Shown piece after piece: positions 45,546 through 55,898 of a stretch of 64,000 nt of DNA. Below the pieces are notes generated by a model. That model did no database searches. It had not been told where the DNA came from and saw only the letters and a program-made list of their open reading frames with translations. Position numbers and translations under genes: made by a program. The stretch is taken from contig OX336343.1 of NCBI GenBank assembly GCA_946902875.1, positions 18,213,596-18,277,595 on the forward strand, given 5' to 3'. How positions within the stretch are numbered: the first letter of the stretch is position 1; every line of letters begins with the position of its first letter. Origin of the DNA: Nematopogon swammerdamellus (taxonomy: Eukaryota; Arthropoda; Insecta; Lepidoptera; Adelidae).

Positions 45546-45667
45546 ATAGGAGGACAGGGGTAGCCGCGCGCCAGCGCAAGCGCGCCAGCGCGTCAGTCTA
45601 GCGCCGGCGACCGATTTTAGTCTCCGTCCGCCGCTCAGGCGGAGCGAACGTGCGCGTCTGTCACAAA

Positions 45668-45747
45668 ATGCCTCATTGTGCAGTGCTTTGGTGCAAAAAG
45701 TCGTCGAAAAATTCAAACTTGAACACAGATGGAGTCACCTTTCACGA
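45668..45747 (+). pseudogene. THAP-domain first exon (isolated)
   Basis: ATG at 45668 opens MPHCAVLWCKKSSKN...GVTFH with the C-x4-C start of a THAP zinc finger, ending at a strong donor (CACGA|GTAAGT). A possible second exon from 45795 (TTTCAG|TAACAAACATCGG) would continue in phase as NKHRRKYVWRAL, faintly like the THAP basic segment, but then decays. A GC-rich 130-bp stretch lies upstream. THAP domains occur in P-element transposases and host proteins; which this was cannot be told. Confidence 0.5.
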
Positions 45748-46134
45748 GTAAGTACTTTCATTCAATTTGATAGCATTTTTCGCTTGAATTTCAGTAACAA
45801 ACATCGGCGTAAATATGTATGGAGAGCTCTATTCTGCTTACCCACCATAGGTCGACTATCGTGTTGGATGCAGTTAGATCTTGTAATTTTTTTTGTTTAT
45901 TGATAATAAATATGTATGTTAAATGTATACAGATATTTCATGCATTCTGCCTTATTGCCAAAGGACATTTCTTCTAGTCAACCTCAGCAGGTTTCCTCGT
46001 TAAATATTCGTTTATCGCGCTTTTTTCATTCAACCAGTACCTACCGGTTTTTACTTTTGAGCGACTCTAAGGAGAAAGTAATTAATTTCTTTAGGTCATG
46101 CGTCTACCGGGAATATCAGATTTTTTTTTATTTT

Positions 46135-46562
46135 TTTTTTTTATGGAAACTGACACGGTTGGCTACATCACCTACAACATCCGTGATGTCAGCCCATAAC
46201 ACCGGGTGAACTAGGTGCTATGTCAGTGCTTCCCTTCGTTTCGCGTCGGCTACACTGAACTGGACGGAAAACACGAACTATTTACATAGCCGTTTCGACC
46301 GACGTTTCGCTCAGTGCGGTGGTACCAACCCGGCCGGGATAAACCCTACCACCCAGTAAGGTAAGAAGGGAAGGGACCTACAGTTTAACGTGGAATCCGA
46401 ACCACGGTCAGCCTCCAACGGTCGGGCGGTCACCCATCCAATAACTGACCGCACCACTGAGCTGCCGAGGCTGACGATCCCTTAGTCGACTTTTACGACA
46501 TGCGACGGGGAGAGATGCAGTGGGGCTAATCTTTTTAAGTACCGACCCCACACGGTACAAAG
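46135..46562 (-). mobile_element. SINE family A composite, near full length
   Basis: Reverse orientation; contains tail, body, the tRNA/5S-like cassette (GACCGCACCACTGAGC, ACCCATCCAATAACTGACC at 46430-46465) and head (CCCACACGGTAC). The 5S box-A part is shorter than at 4675. Confidence 0.8.
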
Positions 46563-46677
46563 ATCGCGGATATTTAGGAGAATTAAAAATAATTGACGTA
46601 ATAGTTTAAACGTTTGCCTTTAATGTCAGAGATTCAGAATGTATAGAACGTATATAAATGTACAGGATGTATATGTA

Positions 46678-46842
46678 GATGGTAGGGTTCAACCCGCCCG
46701 TGTTGGTACCACTGCACTAAATAAACGTCGGTCGAAGTCACTATGAAAAGTAGTAACTACGTGTTTTCCATCCAATTCAGTATAGCCGGATCGATTAGGG
46801 GGAATCGGTGACAAGGCACGTACCTAATTCACCTAGGTATAT
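46678..46842 (+). mobile_element. SINE family A body, degenerate
   Basis: GGTAGGGTTCAACCCGCCCG to CACGTACCTAATTCACC; diverged from the consensus and without a tail. Confidence 0.55.
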
Positions 46843-47639
46843 TTATTTATTTTAGACAGGCAGCCTTGGCTGATGTGTCTAAATCCGGTTTTTCTTCATA
46901 TTTTTTATTTTATTTGGTTTGTTTGTTTATTTATTTTTTATGTATTTATCGATCTTGATTATTTTTATTATTTTAGTTTATTGTAGTTTTATTTTATTAT
47001 TTATATATTGGGCTCCCATCATCGCTGGTACAAAACTGAAGCATTATTACGATGATGGAGCCATCCGTATCAGTTTCCTAAAAAAAGTTAATCTTTATGC
47101 TTAACTATTTTCGCATACATTTTGATAATTTTTATTATGGAATACACAATTGTAGATTTATAATAAAGTATCCGAGGTATCTCAGAACTTAGAACTATGA
47201 TCGTGTTTATGCGAAAATCTGCAAATTCGCAAAATTGTGAAAGGGGCGTTGCCTTTGTTCATTTAAGATTAAGAGAAAGTTATATTATTCCCTTGATGTA
47301 AAGAAGGGTTAAATATTGTTAAATCCGTTTCATCTTTTCATCGCGAATCGACACAATGAGCGACTTATTGTATGAATCCCGTTCAAATGTATGGAAGACT
47401 GGCGTCACTTGGCTACCTACTCGCTCGGCCAATCACGGCGTTCCATGCGCCGCTCCCGCCTCAGACTTCACACCCCTTTGGCGGCTACCTCGGTTCTCAT
47501 ACAAACGATGCCGTATTTCGTATCCAGGCTTACTGACTCGTGCGCCCAAATGTCCCGCTATCTAAAACCACTGCAACTCCGTAGGGATACATAGCTAAAT
47601 CAGAGCCTGTTGAAATACAAACAGAGAGAAATATTTTCC

Positions 47640-47795
47640 CCCAAGTACAGTCTCGGGTCCTTCAACCTGGGCACCTGTCAGGCCGGCATGGCATTCGCAG
47701 CCTCCGCATGCTAACGAATGTCCATGGGCGTCGCTAGACACCATATGGGTGGCTTGGCGCCACATGTCGCGCTTACTATAAAAATAATATCAGTA
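47640..47795 (+). pseudogene. LINE tail remnant
   Basis: AAGTACAGTCTCGGGTCCTT, CTGTCAGGCCGGCATGGCAT and CGCTAGACACC parallel 18480-18610 and the inverse at 20628. Non-coding debris. 47800-48010 then shows words like those of the Helitron arrays (CTCGGTCTTCGGCCTTG). Confidence 0.5.
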
Positions 47796-48157
47796 GCTTT
47801 GGCCTCGCCTTAGTGGCTTACCTGCTTCGAGTGAGTACATTATTCAACTATGTAGGTACACGAACCTGAAACCTCCCTCGGTCTTCGGCCTTGAACTGAT
47901 TGGTTTACTTACTTCCCGAATCCGCTTCACCCCAGCCGGATATGTTTACTTACATAGAGAAATAAAATCGTGTACTTACACAGCTCAGTCTTCGGTCTTG
48001 CTCTGACTGACTTTTCATTTTACTTCAAGCCTATACATCTTTTAACTATACATAATTTGTTTATAGATGTAGGTACTCACTCATGCGCTATTTGCAGAAA
48101 ACTTTAGTTTCAAATAGTACATATGACGACAAATAAACGGACGGATAGTATCAATTT

Positions 48158-48471
48158 TGTACCGTGTGGGGCCGGTACTTTAAAATAATAGCCCCACTGC
48201 ATCTCTCCCCGTGTATGTCGTAAAAGGAGACTAAGGGATATGACTACCTTCTTATATTACTAGGTGGTAGGGTTTAACCCGCCCGTCTTGGTACCACCGC
48301 ACTGAATGAAAGGTCGGTCGAAACGGCTATGTAAATAGTTTGTATTTCCCGTCCAGTTCAGTGTAGCCGGCACGACCGAAGGGAAGCACTGACGTGGCAC
48401 CAAGTTCACCCGGTGTTATGGGCTGACGTCACGGATGTTGTAGGTGATGTGTCAGATTCCATAAAAAAAAA
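48158..48471 (+). mobile_element. SINE family A, copy without tRNA/5S cassette
   Basis: Head ACCGTGTGGGGCCGGTACTT passes directly to the body (ACTAGGTGGTAGGGTTTAAC) and tail (CAGATTCCATAAAA). It shows that the cassette is optional. Confidence 0.8.
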
Positions 48472-48534
48472 TCAATATACGAGTTACATATAACATTTAA
48501 AGTATGCAAACAGTTTTAAAAAAAGCCTAAAATA

Positions 48535-48740
48535 AAAAAAAATAAGTTATAAAAAACTAAAACCCGACTACGAAAAAGCTAATTATGAAAATCGTTTAAA
48601 TAAAAAAAATTAGTTATAAAAAACTAAAACCCGACTACGAAAAAGCTAATTATGAAAATCGTTTAAATAAAAAAAATTAGTTATAAAAAACTAAAACCCG
48701 ACTACGAAAAAGCAAATTATGAAAATCGTTTAACTAAAAA
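48535..48740. repeat. 66-bp tandem repeat, three copies
   Basis: The unit AGTTATAAAAAACTAAAACC|CGACTACGAAAAAGC|AATTATGAAAATCGTTTAA is repeated three times; the third runs into the fold-back arm at 48700. Confidence 0.9.
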
Positions 48741-49321
48741 TAACAAAATAATATTTTCCATATAATTTATCAGATACAGCAATTCTCTTTTTATATTGAT
48801 TTTACCTTAGCTTATAAATAATACATTTTGATAAATTTATTATTTTTAACGTTCTAAATATAGAGCCGTGGTCGGGCGTTCTTCGTTCAACAAGACAAGT
48901 GAGGTTGTCTTCGTGCATTATTAGAGCGAGGAACTTAGGACGGCCATCGTAATTGTGTCATACTGGCATCGGACGGAAGTCGTAACCCCTTTACGGATGC
49001 TATAATTTTTGTAAGATCAGTCAGAGCCAATCTAAAATTATTATAAGTAGATACATAGGTACATACCGAACGTCAACGGCTATAATGCACAACGACGGTC
49101 TCACTTGTCTTGTTGAACGAAGAACGCCCGACCACGGCTCTATATTTAGAACGTTAAAAATAATAAATTTATCAAAATGTATTATTTATAAGCTAAGGTA
49201 AAATCAATATAAAAAGAGAATTGCTGTATCTGATAAATTATATGGAAAATATTATTTTGTTATTTTTAGTTAAACGATTTTCATAATTTGCTTTTTCGTA
49301 GTCGGGTTTTAGTTTTTTATA
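48700..49321. repeat. Fold-back unit, ~210-bp arms, 199-bp spacer
   Basis: 48700-48907 and 49107-49321 are near-identical inverse copies (GAGCCGTGGTCGGGCGTTCT at 48862, its complement near 49135). The unit sits at the right edge of the secondary insertion. Confidence 0.9.
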
Positions 49322-49334
49322 ACTAATTTTTTTT

Positions 49335-50611
49335 CTCAGTAACGAGTCAAGATATCAAATTGAAATTAATATGGAATACTAACGTCTGCGATCCCTTCGA
49401 GTTATATAAAATGAAAGCTTCTAAATCAATATAATCAAAACATGCGGCTATTTATGGCAAATTTTAATACTTGCAAACTCATTCAAATGAAATCAAAACC
49501 TATAGGGTACTTACGTTGACCTGGAGTAATGAAATTTGGCAAGAAGCATGGTCTCACATCACAAGTAAAGAAAAAATCCGAAAATTTTAGATATTATGTC
49601 GTTATGTCGTAGTCATAATATAAGAAATATATTTTTGTATAACTTCACGAATGCCGCACAGTCAAACCATTGCTGTAGTGATTGTTTAGGCGTACGTGAT
49701 TTTCCAAAACAATTGTTTTTGTACATACCTACATAATACAAATATATTGAGTGATGCTGATGATACGGAACCCTCGGTGCGCGAGCCCAACTCGCACTTG
49801 CCGACTTTTTTTAGTTATGTACCTATGTTATTGCTTAGGCTAAAATTATTAGTCCCTTGCCATGGCTAGACCCAGACAGTTTCAATTGTAAATTTGGTAA
49901 ACTAAAATGTGACGAACTCAAGTGTACCGATGGTACCTAAGATGGAAATGAATAAATGAAATGAAATGAAATGTCGCAGTATTATCATAAGATTAGTAAA
50001 ATTATGATTTTACTAATTGTGTTTAGTAAGATTGTATTTCTGAGGAGCGCGCGGGGCGGGCGGGAGATGAGCTTGCAGTGATTGGCCGATATCGCGTGGA
50101 GCCATGTCGTCCCCCCTTCCCTCCCATTCTCCCGCGCACACGCACACGTGCGCTCGCCGTCAGTCTCTTCGTTTTGCGGAAATAAACAGTATTGTTTTAC
50201 GTTTGGTGATAGCGTGCCTACCAAACATACAGTAATGTATCTAAGTATTATGTATTAATTATTTTGACACATTTTAATCTGGGTCCGTGCTCCACCTAGG
50301 TTCTCCACCTGGGTGGAGCATGGGATACTTACAATTTATATGCTATGTCCATGCTCCAACTACCATTAAGTACAGTCGTGTGCAAGAGTGGAATTTAGTG
50401 GGTCCACGGGGAAAACTATAAATCAAACACTGATTTCTAAGAGAGGTAATAATATTATACTTAACATATTACGTGTGACATAAATATTATGCGCCCTTCA
50501 CCGTTCTCTTTCATCGTCAATAAAGAAATCATAATAAACTGGGAACGGTTCTAAAGTACCAGGGCAGCAGAAATTGAAAGGAGGTTTCCATAATTATATA
50601 TAAGTTAATCG
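49335..50611. repeat. Inner left palindrome arm
   Basis: Pairs with 50660-51936; coordinates sum to 101271 throughout, so there is no net indel over ~1.28 kb. A 48-bp spacer (50612-50659) separates the arms. One mismatch is seen near the loop (TATATATAAG against TTATATAAG). Confidence 0.95.
49985..50240 (+). repeat. LTR-like segment in the inner arms
   Basis: On + it shows GCGGAAATAAACAG (poly(A)-signal-like) ~15 bp after CGTCAGTCTCTTCG (arthropod initiator-like), within a GC-rich promoter-like stretch. The mirror copy is 51031-51286 (-). It resembles part of a solo LTR or a Pol II promoter/terminator module. A 79-codon frame in it is mirrored exactly and is not taken as a gene. Confidence 0.3.
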
Positions 50612-50659
50612 ATATTATTATAATAGCGATTAACCATTGACTTTTAGGTTATTTCTATG

Positions 50660-52843
50660 CGATTAACTTATATAAAATTATGGAAACCTCCTTTCAATTT
50701 CTGCTGCCCTGGTACTTTAGAACCGTTCCCAGTTTATTATGATTTCTTTATTGACGATGAAAGAGAACGGTGAAGGGCGCATAATATTTATGTCACACGT
50801 AATATGTTAAGTATAATATTATTACCTCTCTTAGAAATCAGTGTTTGATTTATAGTTTTCCCCGTGGACCCACTAAATTCCACTCTTGCACACGACTGTA
50901 CTTAATGGTAGTTGGAGCATGGACATAGCATATAAATTGTAAGTATCCCATGCTCCACCCAGGTGGAGAACCTAGGTGGAGCACGGACCCAGATTAAAAT
51001 GTGTCAAAATAATTAATACATAATACTTAGATACATTACTGTATGTTTGGTAGGCACGCTATCACCAAACGTAAAACAATACTGTTTATTTCCGCAAAAC
51101 GAAGAGACTGACGGCGAGCGCACGTGTGCGTGTGCGCGGGAGAATGGGAGGGAAGGGGGGACGACATGGCTCCACGCGATATCGGCCAATCACTGCAAGC
51201 TCATCTCCCGCCCGCCCCGCGCGCTCCTCAGAAATACAATCTTACTAAACACAATTAGTAAAATCATAATTTTACTAATCTTATGATAATACTGCGACAT
51301 TTCATTTCATTTCATTTATTCATTTCCATCTTAGGTACCATCGGTACACTTGAGTTCGTCACATTTTAGTTTACCAAATTTACAATTGAAACTGTCTGGG
51401 TCTAGCCATGGCAAGGGACTAATAATTTTAGCCTAAGCAATAACATAGGTACATAACTAAAAAAAGTCGGCAAGTGCGAGTTGGGCTCGCGCACCGAGGG
51501 TTCCGTATCATCAGCATCACTCAATATATTTGTATTATGTAGGTATGTACAAAAACAATTGTTTTGGAAAATCACGTACGCCTAAACAATCACTACAGCA
51601 ATGGTTTGACTGTGCGGCATTCGTGAAGTTATACAAAAATATATTTCTTATATTATGACTACGACATAACGACATAATATCTAAAATTTTCGGATTTTTT
51701 CTTTACTTGTGATGTGAGACCATGCTTCTTGCCAAATTTCATTACTCCAGGTCAACGTAAGTACCCTATAGGTTTTGATTTCATTTGAATGAGTTTGCAA
51801 GTATTAAAATTTGCCATAAATAGCCGCATGTTTTGATTATATTGATTTAGAAGCTTTCATTTTATATAACTCGAAGGGATCGCAGACGTTAGTATTCCAT
51901 ATTAATTTCAATTTGATATCTTGACTCGTTACTGAGAAAAAGGGTCTTGACGTGACACACAAAACAATAAAATTTTTTTAAATATCATAACTAAAAGTTT
52001 ACAATTTTAGGATTTTTTCCTTTACGTGTGCTATGAGACCTTGCTTATTACCAAATTTTATGATTCTAGGTTGACGGGAAATACCCTATAGGTTTTGATT
52101 TGTTTGGAGTGAGTTTGCGAGTATGAAATCTGACATAGATGGCCGTATCTTTTGATTGCGTTGATTTAGAAGCTTGCATTTTCTATACCTTAAAGAGATC
52201 GTAGCTCTTAGTATTTCATATTAATTTCAATTTGTTATCTTGATCCGTTCCTGAGAAAGGGGGTCCTTGACATACAAAACAATATTTTTTTTTTAATGTC
52301 AATAACTACAATTTTACAATTTTCGGATTTTTTCCTTTACTTGTGCTGTAAGACCTTGCTTCTTACCAAATTTTATGATTCTATGTTAACGGGAAATACC
52401 CTATAGGTTTTGATTTGTTTTGAGTGAGTTTGCGATTATGAAATATGACATAGATGGCCGTATCTTTTGATTGCGTTGATTTAGAAGCTTTAGTATTCTA
52501 CACCTTAAAGAGATCGTAGATCTTAGTATTTCGTATTAATTTCAATTTGTTATCTTGATCCGTTCCTGACAAAAAGGGACCTTGACATAGAAAACAAACA
52601 AAAAATTTTTTTAATACCACATAACTATGAATTTACAATTTTAGATTTTTTCCTTTACTTGTGCTGTGAGACCTTGCTTCTTACCAAATTTCATGATTCT
52701 AGGTTAACGGGAAGTACTCTATAGGTTTTGATTTGATTTGCCGGTAGCAAAATATGTGACTTAAATGGGCGTATCTAGTGATTCCGTTGACCTAGAAGCT
52801 TGCATTTTGTACACCTCAAAGGTTTCGTAGACCTTAGTATTTG
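50660..52843. repeat. Right palindrome arm
   Basis: Inverse of 49335-50611 plus 43179-44083. 51464-52842 is the dispersed element (AAGTGCGAGTTGGGCTCG start) expanded to about four ~310-bp units. The arm stops at 52843 with TGCTGCCCTGGTACC, a word that also stands next to the palindrome centre (50562 and 50697). Confidence 0.9.
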
Positions 52844-53117
52844 CTGCTGCCCTGGTACCTTGGTGACTTCATGTTTGTTAATGTTTCTTAATCCTGGCCT
52901 ATATATATAATATATTGTAAATATTGTAAATATTTATGTTGTAAATAATAAAATAAAAAAGTAAAAAAAGTGTTGTAAATAATATTATAAATATTTATGT
53001 TGTAAATATTGTATACTAGATACTTGATGATGACAGAAATAGTAAGTAGCTAACGGCCAATAAAAAAAAAACCTCTAAGATCGAAACAATGAGATAGTGT
53101 ATGGATAGTATACATTA

Positions 53118-53156
53118 TGCTCAGAGAAAATAAAAAAGGTTCTTATTTTCTCTGAG
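53118..53156. repeat. Hairpin CTCAGAGAAAATAA...TTATTTTCTCTGAG
   Basis: 14-16-bp perfect stem with a short loop, in the stretch 52844-53215 that has no counterpart on the left side of the giant element. Confidence 0.8.
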
Positions 53157-53215
53157 ATATTACGTATTTATAAAAATATTCAATGTGAAAGCGACTTAAC
53201 TTACTTTTACCTATA

Positions 53216-53290
53216 GGGGATCCTGATGAACCGATGAGTTCACCAGGATCCCCTGGGGGATCCTTCTAGGGGATCCTGGTGGCCTCACCC
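53216..53290. repeat. Right 75-bp terminal inverted repeat
   Basis: Perfect inverse of 42712-42786; followed directly by the target duplication CTGAAAGC. Confidence 0.95.
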
Positions 53291-54305
53291 CTGAAAGCGA
53301 TAGTGGGTTATCTTAAAAAAGGTAGTTTTGGGATACACATTTTTAGTTTTCTTAAGTTCTAACTTTATTATATATTTTTATTTTAAATTATAATCACGAT
53401 TGTTTAAAGATAAAACGCTTATTTTCTTGATTTCATTGTTTTGAAAAATATAAATCTTCATTTTCATAGTTAATGTTATGAAAATCTGAAAAAATCGGGA
53501 AAAACCCCACTGTTGCACTAAACCAGTGCCTTGAAAGTTTGACGTAGGGATGGGCGGTATAGTTATTTTTCTAATGCAACAGTGGGTTGTGAGCAACTGT
53601 GGGTTAAGTTTGAAATTGCATAAATAACTCAGTGTTGCTTTTAACTTTTAGCAATTTCTTGTAATGCGCTATGGTGTTGTGTTTGAAATTGTATAAATAA
53701 CTCAGTGTTGCTTTATTTTTTTAGAATTTTTTTTTTATTAGTTACCATTAAGCCAGTGTTGCATTATGAAAACCTAAAATTCAACATTGAGTTATCGTTA
53801 TAAGGGGGATACAAATTTGTTTTTCTGGAAACCCACTGGTGTCTTGGATGGAGCTCGATTTACTCGATATTTCTGTATACTTAACTCAAAATCGACTTTT
53901 GGGCAGATAACCCACTATGGCTTTTAGCTAGCGATATTATAAATAAATCTTTTCACGATAAATAATGTATAAACAAATTGTACGTTTGCAAATTCGCGTT
54001 TTGCAGCTTTCCAATAATAGATGGCGCTAAATTAATAGTTCTACTATCGAACAACAGATGACTGGTTAACGTTTTCAGTAAACAATAAATTCTATTATTA
54101 TTAAACAATAGATTGCTCTGGGATAGTTAACGTTGGTTTCCAACTATAGATGGCACTAATAAAGTCACTACAAGTTTATGAAAGCACGATGAAAGGTGAG
54201 GCGCTCGTGGTGTGGTGGCGACTGGGACACAGCACATTACTGTCTGCAAGTGTTCCTGCTCGGTGCTGTGGGTGGGACCAAAGAGCAAGATGGTCTTAGG
54301 GTGGG

Positions 54306-54367
54306 CGTCAGCGGGTGTAGCATGAGGCTCAAGCTGGAGTTCCAGGTTCGAATCCTGGTTGGGACGT
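54306..54367 (+). repeat. tRNA-like B-box and T-arm
   Basis: TTCCAGGTTCGAATCCTGG forms a perfect T-arm with a consensus B-box, followed by TTGGGACG. No matching acceptor 5' strand or A-box is found upstream at tRNA spacing, so it is called a SINE or tRNA relic. Apart from this, 53941-55280 holds no recognised gene. Confidence 0.4.
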
Positions 54368-55281
54368 ATTTTTTCTCTTCATTTTCGGCTTTGAATTTAT
54401 CTAAAGAAGAAATAATATAAACACCGTATCTGCCCTCCCCTTTCACAAATACACATCACGGTTCGTGCGTGCACGGTCCAAGTGAACATTGCCGTGCTAG
54501 CCTATCAGCAACTGGCTACGCACGGCACAACTGCAATGGGGTTTAGAATTGAATTAGTGATAAAATAAAAATGCATATTTCCATCAAATAGAACAATATC
54601 AATTTATTTCAACATGAGGACTATCGCATGTACAAACCAATATTCATACCAATATTAATATTCATTGCGAAAATCATTCATGCAAAAAGGAAATGGCGAA
54701 AGGACACAGTAAAATAAATGGCAGACAAACTCTATTTGTATTCAGCACTGTTTACTTAATTTCGTGAAATTCCACATTCAACTAAATTATTGTCGTATAA
54801 ACATAGGTGGATCAGTATGAATGAAAATATCAATAGAAAGTTCAATAATTTATATAATTTAAAAATTGATTTATCTTAAAATGGGCAAATTGTAATAATC
54901 ATTCCCGTATGTAGAAAGTTATTATAATTTAACTGCATGACCCCAGCTCCACTTCAAAATAACACACACATGCATTACACACATACATTCAACATTATAA
55001 TATGAATCACGCCGACCGCACTATACACAGAAGTCGGTTGGAATTAAACATTTAATTAGATTGAACATGATTGAATATTGAGTTTCGACAGTTAGGAACT
55101 TGTTTCGCACATAAACAGCTAGCATATGAAAAATGTCCTGTCGCGAACAAAACTATACGTGAAATAGCATTCACATTTGAATAGGAAAAGTAAAACAAGG
55201 CGCTGGACAGAGAGAGAGACAACCAGGCGAGAGATGTCTCACTACAACTTGCGCTAGTTATGTAATCGCATAAGCCGTTTT

Positions 55282-55898
55282 TTTTTTATGTAAACTGACA
55301 CGGTTGGCTACGTCACCTACTAAAACCGTGATATCAGCCCATAACACCGGCTGAACTACTGTTAGCGCGCACGTTCGTGGCCTCTGCGGGCGGAGGCCGA
55401 TAGATCTTTAAACAATTATCCCTGTTTTGTCTTCCTACTTCAACCACGCAATAAAACCTTATTAGATAAATAATTTTATGCCATAAATAAAAAAGAGGTT
55501 TCGTAACTTTCGTAAATGTCGTTACTTTCAGAGATTTATTCACAACACTATACATTCCATTCTCGCTTTCCTGCCGGAGGCCACGAAAGTACGCGCTGAC
55601 TGTAGGTGCCATGTCAGTGCTTCCCTTCATTTCATGTCGGCTACACTGAACTGGACGGAATACACGAACTATTTACATAGCCGTTTCGACCGACGTTTCA
55701 TTCAGTGCGGTGGTACCAACCAGGGCGGGATAAACCCTACTACCTAGTAAGATAAGAAGGGAAGGGACCTACAGTTTTACGTGGAATCCGAACCACGTTC
55801 AGCCTCCAACGGTCGAGCGGTCACCCATCCAAGAACTGACCGAGCTCAGGGTTGCTTAACAACAGTCGACCGACCGCACCACTGAGCTACTGAGGCCG
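55282..55898 (-). mobile_element. SINE family A composite, interrupted
   Basis: Tail at 55282, then interrupted by a MITE (55353-55605), then body, tRNA/5S cassette with an intact ACTGACCGAGCTCAGGGTTG|CTTAAC region, and CACTGAGCTACTGAGGC at the end. Confidence 0.75.
55353..55605. mobile_element. ~250-bp MITE inserted in a SINE
   Basis: Imperfect ~23-bp TIRs TAGCGCGCACGTTCGTGGCC / TCAGCGCGTACTTTCGTGGCC are flanked by CTGT on both sides, a probable 4-5-bp duplication. It splits the SINE between 'gaacta' and 'aggtgccatg'. Confidence 0.7.

Larger units (their letters stand above)
44084..49334. mobile_element. 5.25-kb insertion in left arm only
   Basis: The right arm reads straight through (AGACCCTTTTT|CTCAGTAACG), while the left arm is interrupted here by about 5,250 bp. 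The insert starts ACCCGACTACGGCGAAGCC and near its right end has the inverse CGTAGTCGGGTTTTAG. It is a mosaic: GTAT microsatellite, LINE fragments, THAP-like exon, three SINEs, 66-bp tandem repeats and a fold-back unit. Confidence 0.8.
42712..53290. mobile_element. 10.6-kb giant fold-back DNA transposon
   Basis: Ends are perfect 75-bp inverted repeats beginning GGGTGAGGCCACCAGGATCC, flanked by the perfect 8-bp duplication CTGAAAGC (42704-42711 and 53291-53298). 8-bp duplications are made by hAT, P and Merlin-type transposases; the ends match none that I recognise. The interior is a large palindrome (axis 50635.5) with a 5.25-kb insertion in the left arm. No ORF over ~100 codons and no transposase core were found, so it is non-autonomous unless the THAP exon at 45668 is a relic of its own gene. 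Confidence 0.85.
42692..53940. mobile_element. Small TIR element split by the giant insertion
   Basis: Removing 42712-53290 and one CTGAAAGC rejoins 42692-42703 with 53291-53940. The result is a ~660-bp element with inverted ends: ATATCGCTAGCTGAAAGCGATAGTGGGTTATCT-type on the left and its imperfect complement (AGATAACCCACTATGGC..., 53907-53940) on the right. The interior has partial direct repeats ('ataactcagtgttgcttt' twice, 53622 and 53696). Not classified. Confidence 0.6.

Noticed and set aside
45668..46210. Complete P-element transposase gene
   Set aside because: Only a THAP-like first exon is credible; the following frames decay and run into a SINE.
51047..51286. 79-codon gene duplicated in both palindrome arms
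   Set aside because: Identity is explained by the palindrome; the peptide has no family features and lies in an LTR/promoter-like segment.
54306..54367. Functional tRNA gene
   Set aside because: Perfect T-arm but no acceptor 5' strand, D-arm or A-box at the right distance.
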